This document shows positions 6,798 to 15,351 of a DNA stretch of 28,991 bases, piece by piece. Origin of the DNA: an uncultured Lachnospiraceae bacterium (GTDB taxonomy: Bacteria; Bacillota; Clostridia; Lachnospirales; Lachnospiraceae); NCBI GenBank assembly GCA_910585715.1, contig CAJUEX010000048.1:1-28991 (forward strand), written 5' to 3'. A program made the position numbers and the translations under genes. Position 1 is the first letter of the stretch; each line of letters starts with the position of its first letter. A model generated the notes under the pieces. The model was not told the origin of the DNA. It was given only the letters and a program-made list of their open reading frames with translations, and did no database searches.

Positions 6798-7697
6798 TTA
6801 TGCATGGGATAAAACAGGAAACATCAGCCTATCCCGCTCAATACATTTCAGGTCTTCTCCTAAAATAAATAATGTGCAGTCTTCTTCCTCCCGTTCCCTT
6901 ACGAGAAACAGTTCCTTTTGCACCGGCGAAAATCCAAGCACCATTTCCTCCACATGTTCCCCAAAGGATTTGGAAAGGCGCATCATGTCCGCTTGTTGCT
7001 TCCCGAAAATCTGATGAATGAGCAATGTGTTTTTATTTATTTCGGCAATTACATAAATATCCTCTTCAGTCAGATAAAAAATGTGCTCATCATATCCGAA
7101 AGCCATCCAGAACTGATAGAGTGAAAGATTCTGATTCATGTACATGGCATCATTTTTGTTTGGAAATTCAGGACTGATGGAATAGTCCTGAATGAAAGAA
7201 TAAAGCTGCAGGCAGTTTTTTTCCTCTGACATATCCACTTTTTTCATGGAGTAGGGTGTAATTTTTTCCTGTTTCTTACAATGCAAATAATACTCATATT
7301 CTTTTGCAGGCTTAAAGCCGAATTTAGGGTAGTAGTCCAAAACCTCATCATTTGCAAACAGATAGATGCCATCTGCCCTGCCTGTATATTCATCCAGAAT
7401 TTGTTCCATAATTTCACGATTCAGTCCCTGATTACGGCAGGCTGGAACTGTCATGACAGTTCCGAGCTGGATGTAATTTTTCTCCGTTCCGCCCATATCA
7501 AATTGCATTAGATTTACAGATACATTGGAGATTACTTTTTCTCCGTCCAATAATGCATGGGGAATATAATAGTCCCCCCAGTGTCCTCTGGCATACCACT
7601 GGGAAAAATCAAAGCCAAATGTGCTGCGGGTCAGTTCGTTGAAGGATTCCCGCAAAACAGGGTTATTCTTTACTGTTTTGGAATAGTTGTATTGCAT
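6798..7697 (-). CDS. GNAT-family acetyltransferase with a second C-terminal domain (Eis-like)
   Basis: Predicted acetyl-CoA-dependent N-acetyltransferase. The N-terminal GNAT fold (residues ~3-140) has LGTVMTVPACRNQGLN, whose R-N-Q-G-L (88-92) is the pyrophosphate-binding motif, and DEVLDYYPKFGFKPA, the typical last GNAT strand. A second region (~150-299) makes it longer than a single-domain GNAT and resembles two-domain Eis-like enzymes. The ATG at 7695-7697 is chosen because AAAGGAG lies ten bases before it; the GTG six codons upstream is itself part of that ribosome site. No partner gene is linked. The substrate is unknown. Confidence 0.85.
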   Translation of the reverse strand: MQYNYSKTVKNNPVLRESFNELTRSTFGFDFSQWYARGHWGDYYIPHALLDGEKVISNVSVNLMQFDMGGTEKNYIQLGTVMTVPACRNQGLNREIMEQILDEYTGRADGIYLFANDEVLDYYPKFGFKPAKEYEYYLHCKKQEKITPYSMKKVDMSEEKNCLQLYSFIQDYSISPEFPNKNDAMYMNQNLSLYQFWMAFGYDEHIFYLTEEDIYVIAEINKNTLLIHQIFGKQQADMMRLSKSFGEHVEEMVLGFSPVQKELFLVREREEEDCTLFILGEDLKCIERDRLMFPVLSHA

Positions 7698-7852
7698 TTT
7701 CCGTTCTCCTTTCACAATCCTCTATTGTATTAAGAGTATCAGACTGCCAAAGCTTTTTAAACCTCAAGTTTTATTATAAGAAAAAATGAGCCGATATGAT
7801 GGAGAGGCAGGCGGCAGAAGGATGCGGGAGCACGATTGGTTCTTATATTTTA

Positions 7853-8452
7853 TCAGGCAACCTTTATAAGCCGTATTTCAGTAGCATAAAATTTATTTTT
7901 TTCAAAGTGTCCTTTCATTTCAACAGACATATATTGTGCCAAATCTGCAGGAACGGCTTCCGTGTCTTCGCTTCTGGCTCCGTTTTCGTAAATTGTCCTC
8001 ATATAAAAATGAGTGCTTTCATCATAGATGACAGGAATGAGTTCAGAGTCGTCTGGTTCGTAATCGCTTGAGGGACTTGCTGAAACCGATGCATCATCCT
8101 CCATATAAGTCTCACTTTCGAGAATATAAAATCTGTCCTCATCTAATTTCCATATGCTGCCAATGAAATCCGCATCAACGCTTTTAGCAGTTTCCGGGTC
8201 AAGAACACTCCATTTTTCAGATTCGGTTTCCTGTGCTTCTGTTTCACTATCGGCATTGTTTTGGGCAGCTTCCTGCGAGGGTGGAGCAGAAATGTTTTCC
8301 GGTTCATTTTCTGCGGGAAGCTGTCCATCCTGCTGTAAACTGTCAGAAACCTCATTTTTGCCGCTGCAGGCAGTAAATGCCATACATATGCTTAAGGTGC
8401 TGACCGTACATAAAAATCCTTTTTTGATATACGTTATAATACTGTTTTTCAT
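7853..8452 (-). CDS. Secreted lipoprotein of unknown function
   Basis: Lipoprotein signal: positive start (MKNSIITYIKKG), hydrophobic core, and lipobox FTAC with the lipidated Cys at residue 29. An acidic, Ser/Ala/Glu-rich low-complexity linker follows (residues ~33-80). A small folded domain (~80-199) begins EKWSVLDPETAKSVDADFIG and ends VEMKGHFEKNKFYATEIRLI. The protein should sit on the outer face of the membrane. AGGAGG stands a normal distance before the ATG. I recognise no named family for the domain. It is probably monocistronic: it lies at 8452 between two other minus-strand genes with gaps of 155 and 205 bases. Confidence 0.75.
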   Translation of the reverse strand: MKNSIITYIKKGFLCTVSTLSICMAFTACSGKNEVSDSLQQDGQLPAENEPENISAPPSQEAAQNNADSETEAQETESEKWSVLDPETAKSVDADFIGSIWKLDEDRFYILESETYMEDDASVSASPSSDYEPDDSELIPVIYDESTHFYMRTIYENGARSEDTEAVPADLAQYMSVEMKGHFEKNKFYATEIRLIKVA

Positions 8453-8657
8453 TCTTGAAATCCTCCTGTTATTTTTTTGTAACCAATTATAGCAGGCATG
8501 CCTCTAAAGTTTCTCTAAAAACAGAATGGATATAAACCGAAGCTTCCAAGATAAATATTTTTACCTCAAAATGTTTATGGAAAAAAGAATTATGGAAACC
8601 AGTACTATATAAATTGGGATTATATAAATCAGTGCCATAGAAAACAGGCAAGAGAAA

Positions 8658-10001
8658 TCAGGCTGTTAAAGCTTTGTCCTCATGTTTCCAAGGTCCATTT
8701 ACATAAAATATAACAGAAAGCCCTGTGGAGACCGTCCATCCAACCGGCCATGCACACCAGATTCCTATATAGCCCATATGCTTTGCAAGCACCCAGGCAA
8801 GCAATACCCGCAAAATCAAATCGGTAAAGGTGGCTGCCATAAAATGCTTCATCAGCCCGGCTCCCCGAAGAATGCCGTCGGCAGTAAGCTTTACAGAAGC
8901 GATAAAATAGAAGGGGGCTACAATGTAAAGAAACTGCATGCCGGATGACAATGCCAATTGGGAGGGCTCATTGATAAAAAACAGTATCAATGCTTTTGCC
9001 GCCAGAAGATACAATAATACAATGGGTATACAAAGCAGCCATACCAGTTTGATTCCTGCAAGAAAGCCCTTTCGGATTCTGGATAAAAGCCCAGCACCTA
9101 TATTCTGTGCAGTATAATTGGAAATTCCATTTCCCAATGTGGTAAAGGAAGTGATTACAAGATTGTTTAACTTAATGGCAGCCGAATATCCTGCAGTAAC
9201 GCCAACGCCGCAGTCATTGATAACACTTTGAATAATAATATTTCCAATAGAAATAAAGCTTTGCTGTAAGATGCTGGGAATGGCAATGGAGGCAATTTTT
9301 TTAAAAGCAGAAAAAGAATAGAGCTGTATTTTCCCATCTGTCGGTATGGCTTTCAGCCTTTTTAAGACTACGATAACAGCCAGCACACAGCTGATGCCCT
9401 GACAAAGAAAGGTAGCCCAGGCAACACCTGCCACACCCATTTGAAATACAGCTACAAATAAAATATCTATCAGGATATTGGAGCTGGAGGAAACTGCAAG
9501 GAACAAAAAGGGAGTTTTGGAGTCCCCAAGAGCCGAGAAGATTCCTGTTGCTATATTATAGAAAAAGAGAAAGGGAAGTCCCCAGATATAGATATCCAGA
9601 TAAAGTCTGGAATCCGCAAGAATTTCTTTCTGGGTATGTATCATGGTAAGGAGATTGCCGCAGCAAAGAATGCCAAATACCATCAATGCTGCACAAAGCA
9701 CCCCGCTTGAAATCATGGCGGTATACACAGAGGTTTTCATATCCTTATATTTCTTTGCGCCAAACAGCTGGGATACGATGACAGAGCAGCCGATATTGCA
9801 TCCAAAGGCAAAGGCTATAAAAATCAGGGTGATTTCATAGCTGTTCCCAACTGCCGCAAGAGCATTTTCTCCTATAAATTTTCCGGCCACAAGACTGTCT
9901 GCAATATTATAAAGCTGCTGAAACAAAATGCTTCCAAACAGCGGCAGACAGAATTTCCACAATACAGTTTCCGGTTTTCCTACAGTTAAGTCTTTATTCA
10001 T
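8658..10001 (-). CDS. MATE-family multidrug/metabolite exporter
   Basis: Twelve-helix antiporter of the MATE (MatE, NorM/DinF-like) superfamily, exporting organic cations or metabolites against Na+ or H+. The N-terminus is typical (LWKFCLPLFGSILFQQLYNIADSLVAG, split here as LWKFCLPLFG and QQLYNIADSLVAG), and the second half repeats the pattern (IASIAIPSILQQSFISIG). The ATG at 9999-10001 is preferred to upstream in-frame starts because GGAGG lies nine bases ahead and the extra 70 residues carry no MATE similarity. It encodes 447 residues, normal for the family. It is divergent from a LysR regulator at 10222, which is probably its controller, and has a good promoter at 10045-10073. Confidence 0.92.
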   Translation of the reverse strand: MNKDLTVGKPETVLWKFCLPLFGSILFQQLYNIADSLVAGKFIGENALAAVGNSYEITLIFIAFAFGCNIGCSVIVSQLFGAKKYKDMKTSVYTAMISSGVLCAALMVFGILCCGNLLTMIHTQKEILADSRLYLDIYIWGLPFLFFYNIATGIFSALGDSKTPFLFLAVSSSSNILIDILFVAVFQMGVAGVAWATFLCQGISCVLAVIVVLKRLKAIPTDGKIQLYSFSAFKKIASIAIPSILQQSFISIGNIIIQSVINDCGVGVTAGYSAAIKLNNLVITSFTTLGNGISNYTAQNIGAGLLSRIRKGFLAGIKLVWLLCIPIVLLYLLAAKALILFFINEPSQLALSSGMQFLYIVAPFYFIASVKLTADGILRGAGLMKHFMAATFTDLILRVLLAWVLAKHMGYIGIWCAWPVGWTVSTGLSVIFYVNGPWKHEDKALTA

Positions 10002-10044
10002 ATTACCAGTCCTCCGGGAGTTCTTGATTTTCTTTTCCGAAAGT

Positions 10045-10073
10045 ATTATACTCCCGATAAGGAAATGTGAAAA
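10045..10073 (-). promoter_or_regulatory. Promoter of the MATE exporter gene
   Basis: Minus-strand TTTTCA (plus 10068-10073), 17 bases, then TATAAT (plus 10045-10050), about 45 bases upstream of the ATG. The 220-base divergent interval between exporter and LysR gene is very AT-rich on the LysR side and would be expected to hold the LysR binding site. Confidence 0.6.
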
Positions 10074-10221
10074 ATGTATAAATGATATTATAGATATATA
10101 AATTTGATATGGATAATTCCAAAATACCCTGCTTGTGATTTGTCTATCCTGCAGAGTGGAATTGCACTGGCTGGGTGTTTTACAATTATCCCATAAAAAT
10201 GATGCGCTCAAGGGAGAAAAT

Positions 10222-11118
10222 ATGAATGTAAATTATGAATATTACCGGATTTTCTATTATGTGGCAAAATGCAAAAATATAACCCAGGCGTCAAAAGCCC
10301 TCCAAAGCAACCAGCCCAATATTTCCCGTGCCATAAGGCTTTTGGAAAGTGAGATGGGGTGCAGGCTGTTAGTACGCTCTAACCGGGGGATTTCCCTTAC
10401 CCCGGAAGGGCAAAGGCTCTATGCCCATGTAAAGGTTGCCGTGGAGAGGCTTTTGCTTGCGGAGGATGAAATTGCGGAGGTCATAGGCATGAAGGACGGA
10501 TGTGTGACAATCGGAGCAAGTGAAACGGCATTGCGTATGCTTCTGCTTCCTATACTGAGCCGGTTTAAGAAAAAGCATCCTCAAATCCGCATCCGCATTT
10601 TAAATCACCTTACCCTGCAGGCGGTTGAATCGGTTAAGGGCGGGGAGGCTGATTTTGCAGTAGTAACCACTCTTGAGGATATGGAAAGACCTCTTGTTTC
10701 CTATCCCGTTATTCAGTTTCAGGATGCCCTGGTTGGCGGGCCCGCCTATGAGGCTCTAAGGAAAAGGGTACTGACACTGGAAGAACTGACCGCTTATCCG
10801 GTGATATGTCTGGGCGAAAATACGGTCACCTATGAATTTTATGCGAATTTTTACCGCAGCCATGGGCTGTTGTTCAAACCGGAGCTGCAGGCAGCCACAA
10901 CAGACCAGATTCTGCCCATGATTAAGCATAATCTGGGAATAGGGTATATGCCGGAGATATTTGCAAGGGATGCCATTGAAAAGGGGACAGTCTATGAACT
11001 TTCCCTGTCGGAAGAGATTCCATCCAGACAGATTTGTTTTGTGGAAAATGAGAGGTATCCTTTAAGCATTGCGGCAAATGAATTGAAGTCGCTGCTGCTT
11101 GGCAGCGGAGTGAGGTGA
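10222..11118 (+). CDS. LysR-family transcriptional regulator
   Basis: LysR-type regulator: winged helix-turn-helix at residues 1-60 (YYRIFYYVAKCKNITQASKA, NQPNISRAIRLLE, then GISLTPEGQRLYAHV) and a periplasmic-binding-protein-like effector domain at ~90-295 (CVTIGASETALRMLLLPILS). The ATG at 10222 follows AAGGGAGAAAAT and opens the protein at MNVNYEYYRIF, where the family starts; upstream in-frame codons are not needed. Length 298 is normal. Its position divergent to the MATE exporter gives the classic LysR-target layout. The next gene starts four bases after its stop, so the DHFR-like ORF shares its transcript. Confidence 0.92.
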   Translation: MNVNYEYYRIFYYVAKCKNITQASKALQSNQPNISRAIRLLESEMGCRLLVRSNRGISLTPEGQRLYAHVKVAVERLLLAEDEIAEVIGMKDGCVTIGASETALRMLLLPILSRFKKKHPQIRIRILNHLTLQAVESVKGGEADFAVVTTLEDMERPLVSYPVIQFQDALVGGPAYEALRKRVLTLEELTAYPVICLGENTVTYEFYANFYRSHGLLFKPELQAATTDQILPMIKHNLGIGYMPEIFARDAIEKGTVYELSLSEEIPSRQICFVENERYPLSIAANELKSLLLGSGVR

Positions 11119-11121
11119 TGA

Positions 11122-11643
11122 ATGAGAAAAATCAGTTTATTTATTGCGATGAGCCTTGACGGATATATTGCAGATAGTAAGGGCGGTGTTGATTGGCTGA
11201 AAGGACAAGGCAGTGATGATGAGAATATTGACACCTATTCTGAATTTGTAAAGAATATTGATACGATTTTAATGGGTTTTAATACTTATCATCAAGTTGT
11301 TACTGAACTTTCTCCGAAAGAGTGGGTATATAAGGATTTTACAACTTATGTTATTACACATAAAGATTATAGTTCCTCTGAAAAAATCCGGTTTGTAAAT
11401 ATAAATCCTGTGGATTTGGTAAAAAGTCTGAAAGAAGAAAACGGAAAAGATATCTGGATATGTGGCGGGGCTAATCTTATACAACAGTTAGTAAGTGAGG
11501 ATTTAATTGACTGCTATTACATTACTGTAATTCCAACACTTTTAGGCTCTGGCATCCGGCCATTTCGGGCAGCAGGGATGATAAGGATGCCGGCAGAATT
11601 CAGGAGCTGTATAGCAGAATCGGTGCAGAATCCGTACCGGTAG
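11122..11643 (+). CDS. Dihydrofolate reductase/RibD C-terminal-family protein with replaced C-terminus
   Basis: Member of the DHFR-like RibD_C family of small NADPH-dependent reductases. MRKISLFIAMSLDGYIAD is the hallmark N-terminus, TILMGFNTYHQVV the next core motif, and IWICGGANLIQQLV plus CYYITVIPTLLGSGI the nucleotide-binding and late strands. Homology stops near residue 148 (codon ~11563). The last ~25 residues are foreign, because the DNA from there on encodes a different gene in another frame (see 11565-12368). The final strands of the fold are missing, so the product may not fold. GAGGTGATG before the ATG overlaps the LysR stop. Confidence 0.8.
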   Translation: MRKISLFIAMSLDGYIADSKGGVDWLKGQGSDDENIDTYSEFVKNIDTILMGFNTYHQVVTELSPKEWVYKDFTTYVITHKDYSSSEKIRFVNINPVDLVKSLKEENGKDIWICGGANLIQQLVSEDLIDCYYITVIPTLLGSGIRPFRAAGMIRMPAEFRSCIAESVQNPYR

Positions 11644-12368
11644 AAGAAGGAGAAGGGATAAAAACAGAGGCGGAATGGGAGAATGTACAAATAGGGGTAT
11701 CAGATATATATTGTGACGGTTATATGCTGTATTATACCCTGCAGTTAGAGACGGATAACAAGGAGCTTGCAGGGGAAGAAAACCAATATCCTATAGTCTT
11801 TGAAAAACAGGAGGATGGAACCTTTACTTCTGTGCAGGACTACAATTTTTTTGCCAATGAAAATAGAAGAACCTATCAAAATGGAGATGTGATTCCCATT
11901 GAAATCGATATAACGGCGCTTATGGGATGGGATTATGAAAAGCATGATGAAGAGGGAAATTATGTGCGCACAGAAGCCGTAAACGGACAATGGAAGCTTT
12001 CTTTTCCGGTAACGGTGGAAATGGCAGACAATCAGGTGCAGGAAATCAACAAAGAAGATAATGGTGTAAAGGTAGTCAGCATAGCAAGGGGAAGGGCGAC
12101 TTTGAATCTTATTATAGAGGAACCTGATTATTCCAAAGAGCCCTATAATGATCCATACAATGATCCGGATACGAGCATAAAGGGTTCAGACGGAAAAGAC
12201 CTGCAATGGCTTTGTAATTACAGACAGATGCGGGAAGATGGAACCAGCATCAGCTATATTACCCTGTTGGATAACGGGGAGAAAAATCTTTGTCTGGAAG
12301 TGATGGAAAGGAAACCGGAAGAAGAGAGAAAGCAGATTGCCAGTATAGAGTTTCCGGTTGAACCATAG
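11565..12368 (+). pseudogene. 5'-truncated extracytoplasmic-domain protein (DUF4179-like), joined to the DHFR-like gene
   Basis: The frame is open from within the DHFR-like gene (GSRDDKDAGRIQELYSRIGA) through ATG 11724 to the stop at 12368. It encodes ~268 residues of a beta-rich extracellular-type protein: GVSDIYCDGYMLYYTLQLE, GDVIPIEIDITALMGWDYE, NGQWKLSFPVTVEM, ISYITLLDNGEK. This resembles the C-terminal part of DUF4179-type proteins encoded beside ECF sigma factors, but the expected N-terminal cytoplasmic segment and membrane helix are absent. No ribosome site precedes ATG 11724. I infer a deletion that removed the end of the DHFR gene and the start of this one. The family call is tentative. 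Confidence 0.6.
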
Positions 12369-12402
12369 GAGATAATGGCAGGAAAATGTGAGCTATAATA
12401 AG

Positions 12403-12431
12403 AGGCAGGGTTCCGGAAAGGAACTCTGCCT
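12403..12431. terminator. Bidirectional terminator between convergent genes
   Basis: AGGCAGGGTTCC (12403-12414) pairs with GGAACTCTGCCT (12420-12431), 12 positions with one wobble and a five-base loop. It lies between the convergent genes ending at 12368 and 12440. The U-rich side is better on the minus strand. Confidence 0.65.
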
Positions 12432-12439
12432 TAAAGCGT

Positions 12440-12934
12440 TTATTTATGAATAGTCAGCTCCAGTGCCTGCTTTCCGGTCATATGTTCAATTTTAAGTTCC
12501 AGCATGCATACCGATTTGTAATCCTTATCGATGACATTTTGCCGTTCAGCTTCCCCATGGGCAGGCGCGTATTTTTGTGCCAGCTTTACAATTGCGGGGT
12601 ATTTCTCTGTTTCATCCTCTAAAACTCGTATTTTTCCAAAGACAATGACACTTTTAAAATATGATGTATATTCTTCCGGGACGATTTTATCCTGCCCGAT
12701 AACACAAAAAGAAGCCTTGCAGTTTCTTTTCACGGCATCCAGCTTGTGTCCGCTTTTGGCGCAGTGAAAATAGAGGCTGGAATTTTCGGAATCGTACACA
12801 AAGCTTAACGGAACCGCATAGGGATAATCATTATCGCCTGATACAGCCAGAATGCCGCAGGTCTCTCTTTCCAGTATTTCCTGGCTTTCTTCTAAAGATA
12901 AAGCCTGTTTCTTTCTTCGCATATTTCTAAACAT
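12440..12934 (-). CDS. Pyridoxamine 5'-phosphate oxidase-like FMN protein (Nim/5-nitroimidazole-reductase type)
   Basis: Flavin-binding split-barrel protein of the PNPOx-like family, close to the NimA-type group linked to nitroimidazole reduction. MFRNMRRKKQ, ILERETCGILAVSGDNDYPY, VPLSFVYD, LYFHCAKSGHKLDAVKRN and YTSYFKSVIVFGKIRVLED follow the family order. It runs 164 residues, a normal length. Two ATGs lie in the overlap with the upstream MATE gene; 12934 is chosen because AAAGGG is eight bases before it and only two before the ATG at 12940. The overlap implies translational coupling to the MATE gene and shared control by the riboswitch-like leader. The role of the pair is inferred, not shown. 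Confidence 0.88.
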   Translation of the reverse strand: MFRNMRRKKQALSLEESQEILERETCGILAVSGDNDYPYAVPLSFVYDSENSSLYFHCAKSGHKLDAVKRNCKASFCVIGQDKIVPEEYTSYFKSVIVFGKIRVLEDETEKYPAIVKLAQKYAPAHGEAERQNVIDKDYKSVCMLELKIEHMTGKQALELTIHK

Positions 12935-14252
12935 AAACATTTCCCTTTCTTTTCAATAATAAATAAGTAATTGCTCCTGCCAGGCAGACTATGCCTTCTG
13001 TTATGGGAAAGGCCAGCCAGAGCCCTGTAGCTTTCGCCAGATAAGATAATAAAAATGCCATAGGTATGATAAGGATAAAGCCCCTCAACAGAGAAAGCAG
13101 GTGGGAGGGAAGTGCTTTTTCCGTAGAAGTGAAAAAGGAGGAAAGCAAAATATTAAATCCCGCAAAAGGAACAGCTGTAAAATACAGTTTCAGTCCGGAT
13201 ACGGCAATTGCCTGTAATTGCAGATTCCCTTCACTGTTAAAAATGCCTGCAATAAAACCGGACAGGAAATATATGCCCAGATAAATGATAGCGGACAGGC
13301 TGAGCATTGTAAAGATTCCATAGCGCAATGTCTGCATGGCAGAGTCCTGACTGCCTTTTCCATATGCCCTGCTGATAATGGGCTGCATTCCCTGGGCAAT
13401 TCCCGTATAAATGGAAATTACTACAAGAGAAAGATTAGCTATGATGCCATAAGCAGCAACACCTACATTACCGGAAAGCGTCATGAATATGGAGTTAAAA
13501 ACAATCATGACGATACCGGATGACATTTCCGCAATTAATGATGGAATTCCAAGGGAAATCACAGAACCTATAATAACTGGCGAGGGCTTTGTCCTCTGAA
13601 GATGAAAGCTGTTTTTCTTTTTTATCAGGTGCCTTGAAAGGATGAGCATACTTAGGACAGGAGCAGCTCCTGTTGCCAGAACAGCTCCCAATATGCCCAA
13701 TTTCAAAGGAAAAATAAAAATATAATCCAAAATAATATTGGAAATACTTCCCAAAAGCATTGCGGTCATGGATAAGCGTGGATTGCCGTCATTTCTCACA
13801 AAGCAGATAAAAATATCATTAAACAGAAAAGCAGGTGCAAACAGCAAAATAACCTTTAGGTAAATTTTTGTCATGGCAGCAGCTTCCCCATCAGCTCCTA
13901 ACAGCATGGTAAGCCTGTCTGAAAAGAAAAAACCGGTCAACATAAATAGAATTGCAAGCAGAGCTCCCATATAAAGCGTGTTTGTAAATATCCGGTCTGA
14001 ATTTTCGGAAGCTTTTTGTACCTTGACAATGGAATACTTTGTTGCGCCGCCTATTCCGAGCATCAGGCCGCTTCCGTGAATGAAGCTGTATATGGGAATT
14101 GCCAGATTGAGGGCGGCAAGCCCGTTTGTTCCAAGCCCTTTGGAAACAAAAAAGGTGTCTGCAAGTATATAGCATGAAAGGCCAATCATCCCAAGAACAT
14201 TTAAGAATGTATATCTGGCAAATTCCATAAAGCAGGATTGTTGTTTTATCAT
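12927..14252 (-). CDS. MATE-family exporter, MepA-like
   Basis: Twelve-helix MATE antiporter of the MepA-like subgroup: FARYTFLNVLGMIGLSCYIL then ADTFFVSKGLGTNGLAALNL at the N-terminus, LGIGGATKYSI after helix 2, FICFVRNDGNPRLSM in the middle, and YGIIANLSLVVISIYTGIAQ in the second half. The ATG at 14250-14252 follows GGGAGGAATT. It encodes 441 residues, a normal length. A structured leader with an intrinsic terminator (14263-14401) precedes it, and it is coupled to the PNPOx-like gene. If the leader is a guanidine-IV riboswitch, guanidine or related guanidino compounds would be the inducing signal and a likely exported substrate. Confidence 0.9.
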   Translation of the reverse strand: MIKQQSCFMEFARYTFLNVLGMIGLSCYILADTFFVSKGLGTNGLAALNLAIPIYSFIHGSGLMLGIGGATKYSIVKVQKASENSDRIFTNTLYMGALLAILFMLTGFFFSDRLTMLLGADGEAAAMTKIYLKVILLFAPAFLFNDIFICFVRNDGNPRLSMTAMLLGSISNIILDYIFIFPLKLGILGAVLATGAAPVLSMLILSRHLIKKKNSFHLQRTKPSPVIIGSVISLGIPSLIAEMSSGIVMIVFNSIFMTLSGNVGVAAYGIIANLSLVVISIYTGIAQGMQPIISRAYGKGSQDSAMQTLRYGIFTMLSLSAIIYLGIYFLSGFIAGIFNSEGNLQLQAIAVSGLKLYFTAVPFAGFNILLSSFFTSTEKALPSHLLSLLRGFILIIPMAFLLSYLAKATGLWLAFPITEGIVCLAGAITYLLLKRKGNVYV

Positions 14253-14262
14253 AATTCCTCCC

Positions 14263-14318
14263 AAAACAAAACGCCAGAGCTTCCTATCTTCAAAGACCTA
14301 ATGATAGAAAGTCCGGCG
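14263..14318 (-). terminator. Attenuator terminator of the MepA-like operon leader
   Basis: RNA-sense CGCCGGA + CTTTCTATC pairs with GATAGGAAG + (C bulge) + TCTGGCG, 16 pairs with two wobbles and a 14-base loop, followed by TTTTGTTTT and then the ribosome site GGGAGG. It sits inside the 5' leader, not at the end of a gene, so it is regulatory. Confidence 0.8.
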
Positions 14319-14401
14319 GTTACATTTCATTACCCGGTGGCAAAGAAACAGCCTTGCATCCGGCAGCCTGACGGCAGCCGTGCTAAATAATTTATATCTA
14401 A
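14263..14401 (-). promoter_or_regulatory. Candidate guanidine-IV (mepA motif) riboswitch in the leader of the MepA-like exporter
   Basis: The ~150-base 5' leader of a MepA-like MATE gene contains a stem GCAAGG/CUUUGC (around plus 14341-14358), then CCACCGGGUAAUG and GUAACCGCCGG, followed by a terminator hairpin placed directly before the ribosome site. CCGG-bearing segments upstream can pair with the CGCCGG arm of the terminator, giving mutually exclusive folds. This layout, the MATE gene and the CCGG motifs agree with what I recall of the mepA motif, the guanidine-IV class. The fold was judged by eye; a covariance search would settle it. Confidence 0.6.
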
Positions 14402-14407
14402 TGCCAT

Positions 14408-14436
14408 ACTATAGCATAAAGAATGTCAGAAGTAAA
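14408..14436 (-). promoter_or_regulatory. Promoter of the MepA-like operon
   Basis: Minus-strand TTTACT (plus 14431-14436), 17 bases, TATAGT (plus 14408-14413) with an extended TGC before it. Transcription would start near 14401, giving the ~150-base leader. Confidence 0.65.
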
Positions 14437-14455
14437 GAAAAATAAAAATTAACTG

Positions 14456-15130
14456 TTACGCAAAAGCACGGACAATGTTATAAATAATAAAAGTGAAAAA
14501 TGCCAGTGCGGAAATGACACATATCACAATCAAAGTGATTGTCAGCTTCTTCCATTTACGTGCCCTCAGGGTCAGGAACATTACATCAACCACATCCGCA
14601 AAAAAGAAAAACTGCAATATCACGTGAACAATCATCATAACCTTTGAAAGCGCATTGGATTCTGAAGAAAGGCGCAGATAAGAAATTGTATATGGCGCTC
14701 CAAATGCAAGAACAAACCATCCGTAAATAATTCCAAATATGAAAACCATGGGACCGGCAAATATCATAAACGGAACCGGTATAAAGGACAGAAGCAGGAA
14801 AATGGTGATGGCAATGCCGCCCAATGCAAAGAACGGAATCATGGTATATTTTACAAGCACTGCAGCATTTAACATAATATTACGGTTTTCCGGTTTGCAA
14901 AACTTTATTGCAGCAATTATGTTAAGTATACCAAATGCAAATGGAAGAAAAATCAGACAGGTTAAGTCAATGCCTTCTATTTGTATGGAAAGGTAGGCTG
15001 GCATTAAGTAGATGGACAGCACATAGAGCAACGGAAATATGTAAAAGGGATGAAAGCCTTTTGTATGCTCGAAAGTTTGACCTTCGGGCTGCGAAATGGT
15101 ATTTGTTTCAGGTGTTGTGTATTCGTTCAT
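14456..15130 (-). CDS. Multi-pass membrane protein of unknown function
   Basis: 224 residues. A soluble, Thr/Glu-rich N-terminus (about 25 residues) is followed by roughly six hydrophobic helices: FYIFPLLYVLSIYLM, LIFLPFAFGILNIIAAIKF, the pair around MIPFFALGGIAITIFLLLSF, VFIFGIIYGWFVLAFGA, MMIVHVILQFFFFADVV and the last ~25 residues. A charged stretch RARKWKKL precedes the final helix. GAGGGAA precedes the ATG. No catalytic motif is visible and I do not recognise the family. It lies between the exporter operon promoter and a divergent small gene and looks monocistronic. Confidence 0.7.
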   Translation of the reverse strand: MNEYTTPETNTISQPEGQTFEHTKGFHPFYIFPLLYVLSIYLMPAYLSIQIEGIDLTCLIFLPFAFGILNIIAAIKFCKPENRNIMLNAAVLVKYTMIPFFALGGIAITIFLLLSFIPVPFMIFAGPMVFIFGIIYGWFVLAFGAPYTISYLRLSSESNALSKVMMIVHVILQFFFFADVVDVMFLTLRARKWKKLTITLIVICVISALAFFTFIIYNIVRAFA

Positions 15131-15289
15131 TTGAATTCCCTCAAAATTTTCTTGTCTATCTTTATGTAAAGTGAATGTAAAGGCAGTTAAAAAAAGAATG
15201 TTTGTATTTCTTATGTGTTATTTTACCATATAAAGGGCGGAAACACCACTGTTTTTAGACGACTTGGGGTAATGGTTGGATTTTCCCTA

Positions 15290-15298
15290 TGCTATAAT
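15290..15298 (+). promoter_or_regulatory. Extended -10 promoter for the small membrane-anchored gene
   Basis: TG-C-TATAAT at 15290-15298, a consensus extended -10 about 53 bases before the ATG at 15352. No good -35 is present at 17 bases. Confidence 0.5.
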
Positions 15299-15351
15299 TT
15301 TTTCATAATGAGCAGTACAAATGTGAACGGGATGATAATCAGGAGGGTTTT

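Noticed and set aside
14263..14401. T-box or cobalamin riboswitch
   Set aside because: There is no T-box UGGN bulge sequence or specifier stem, and no cobalamin-box core; the downstream gene is a MATE exporter.
14320..14412. 25-codon leader peptide (MALDINYLARLPSG...) in the MepA-operon leader
   Set aside because: Its ATG touches the -10 box and would not be in the transcript; the segment is better explained as structured RNA.
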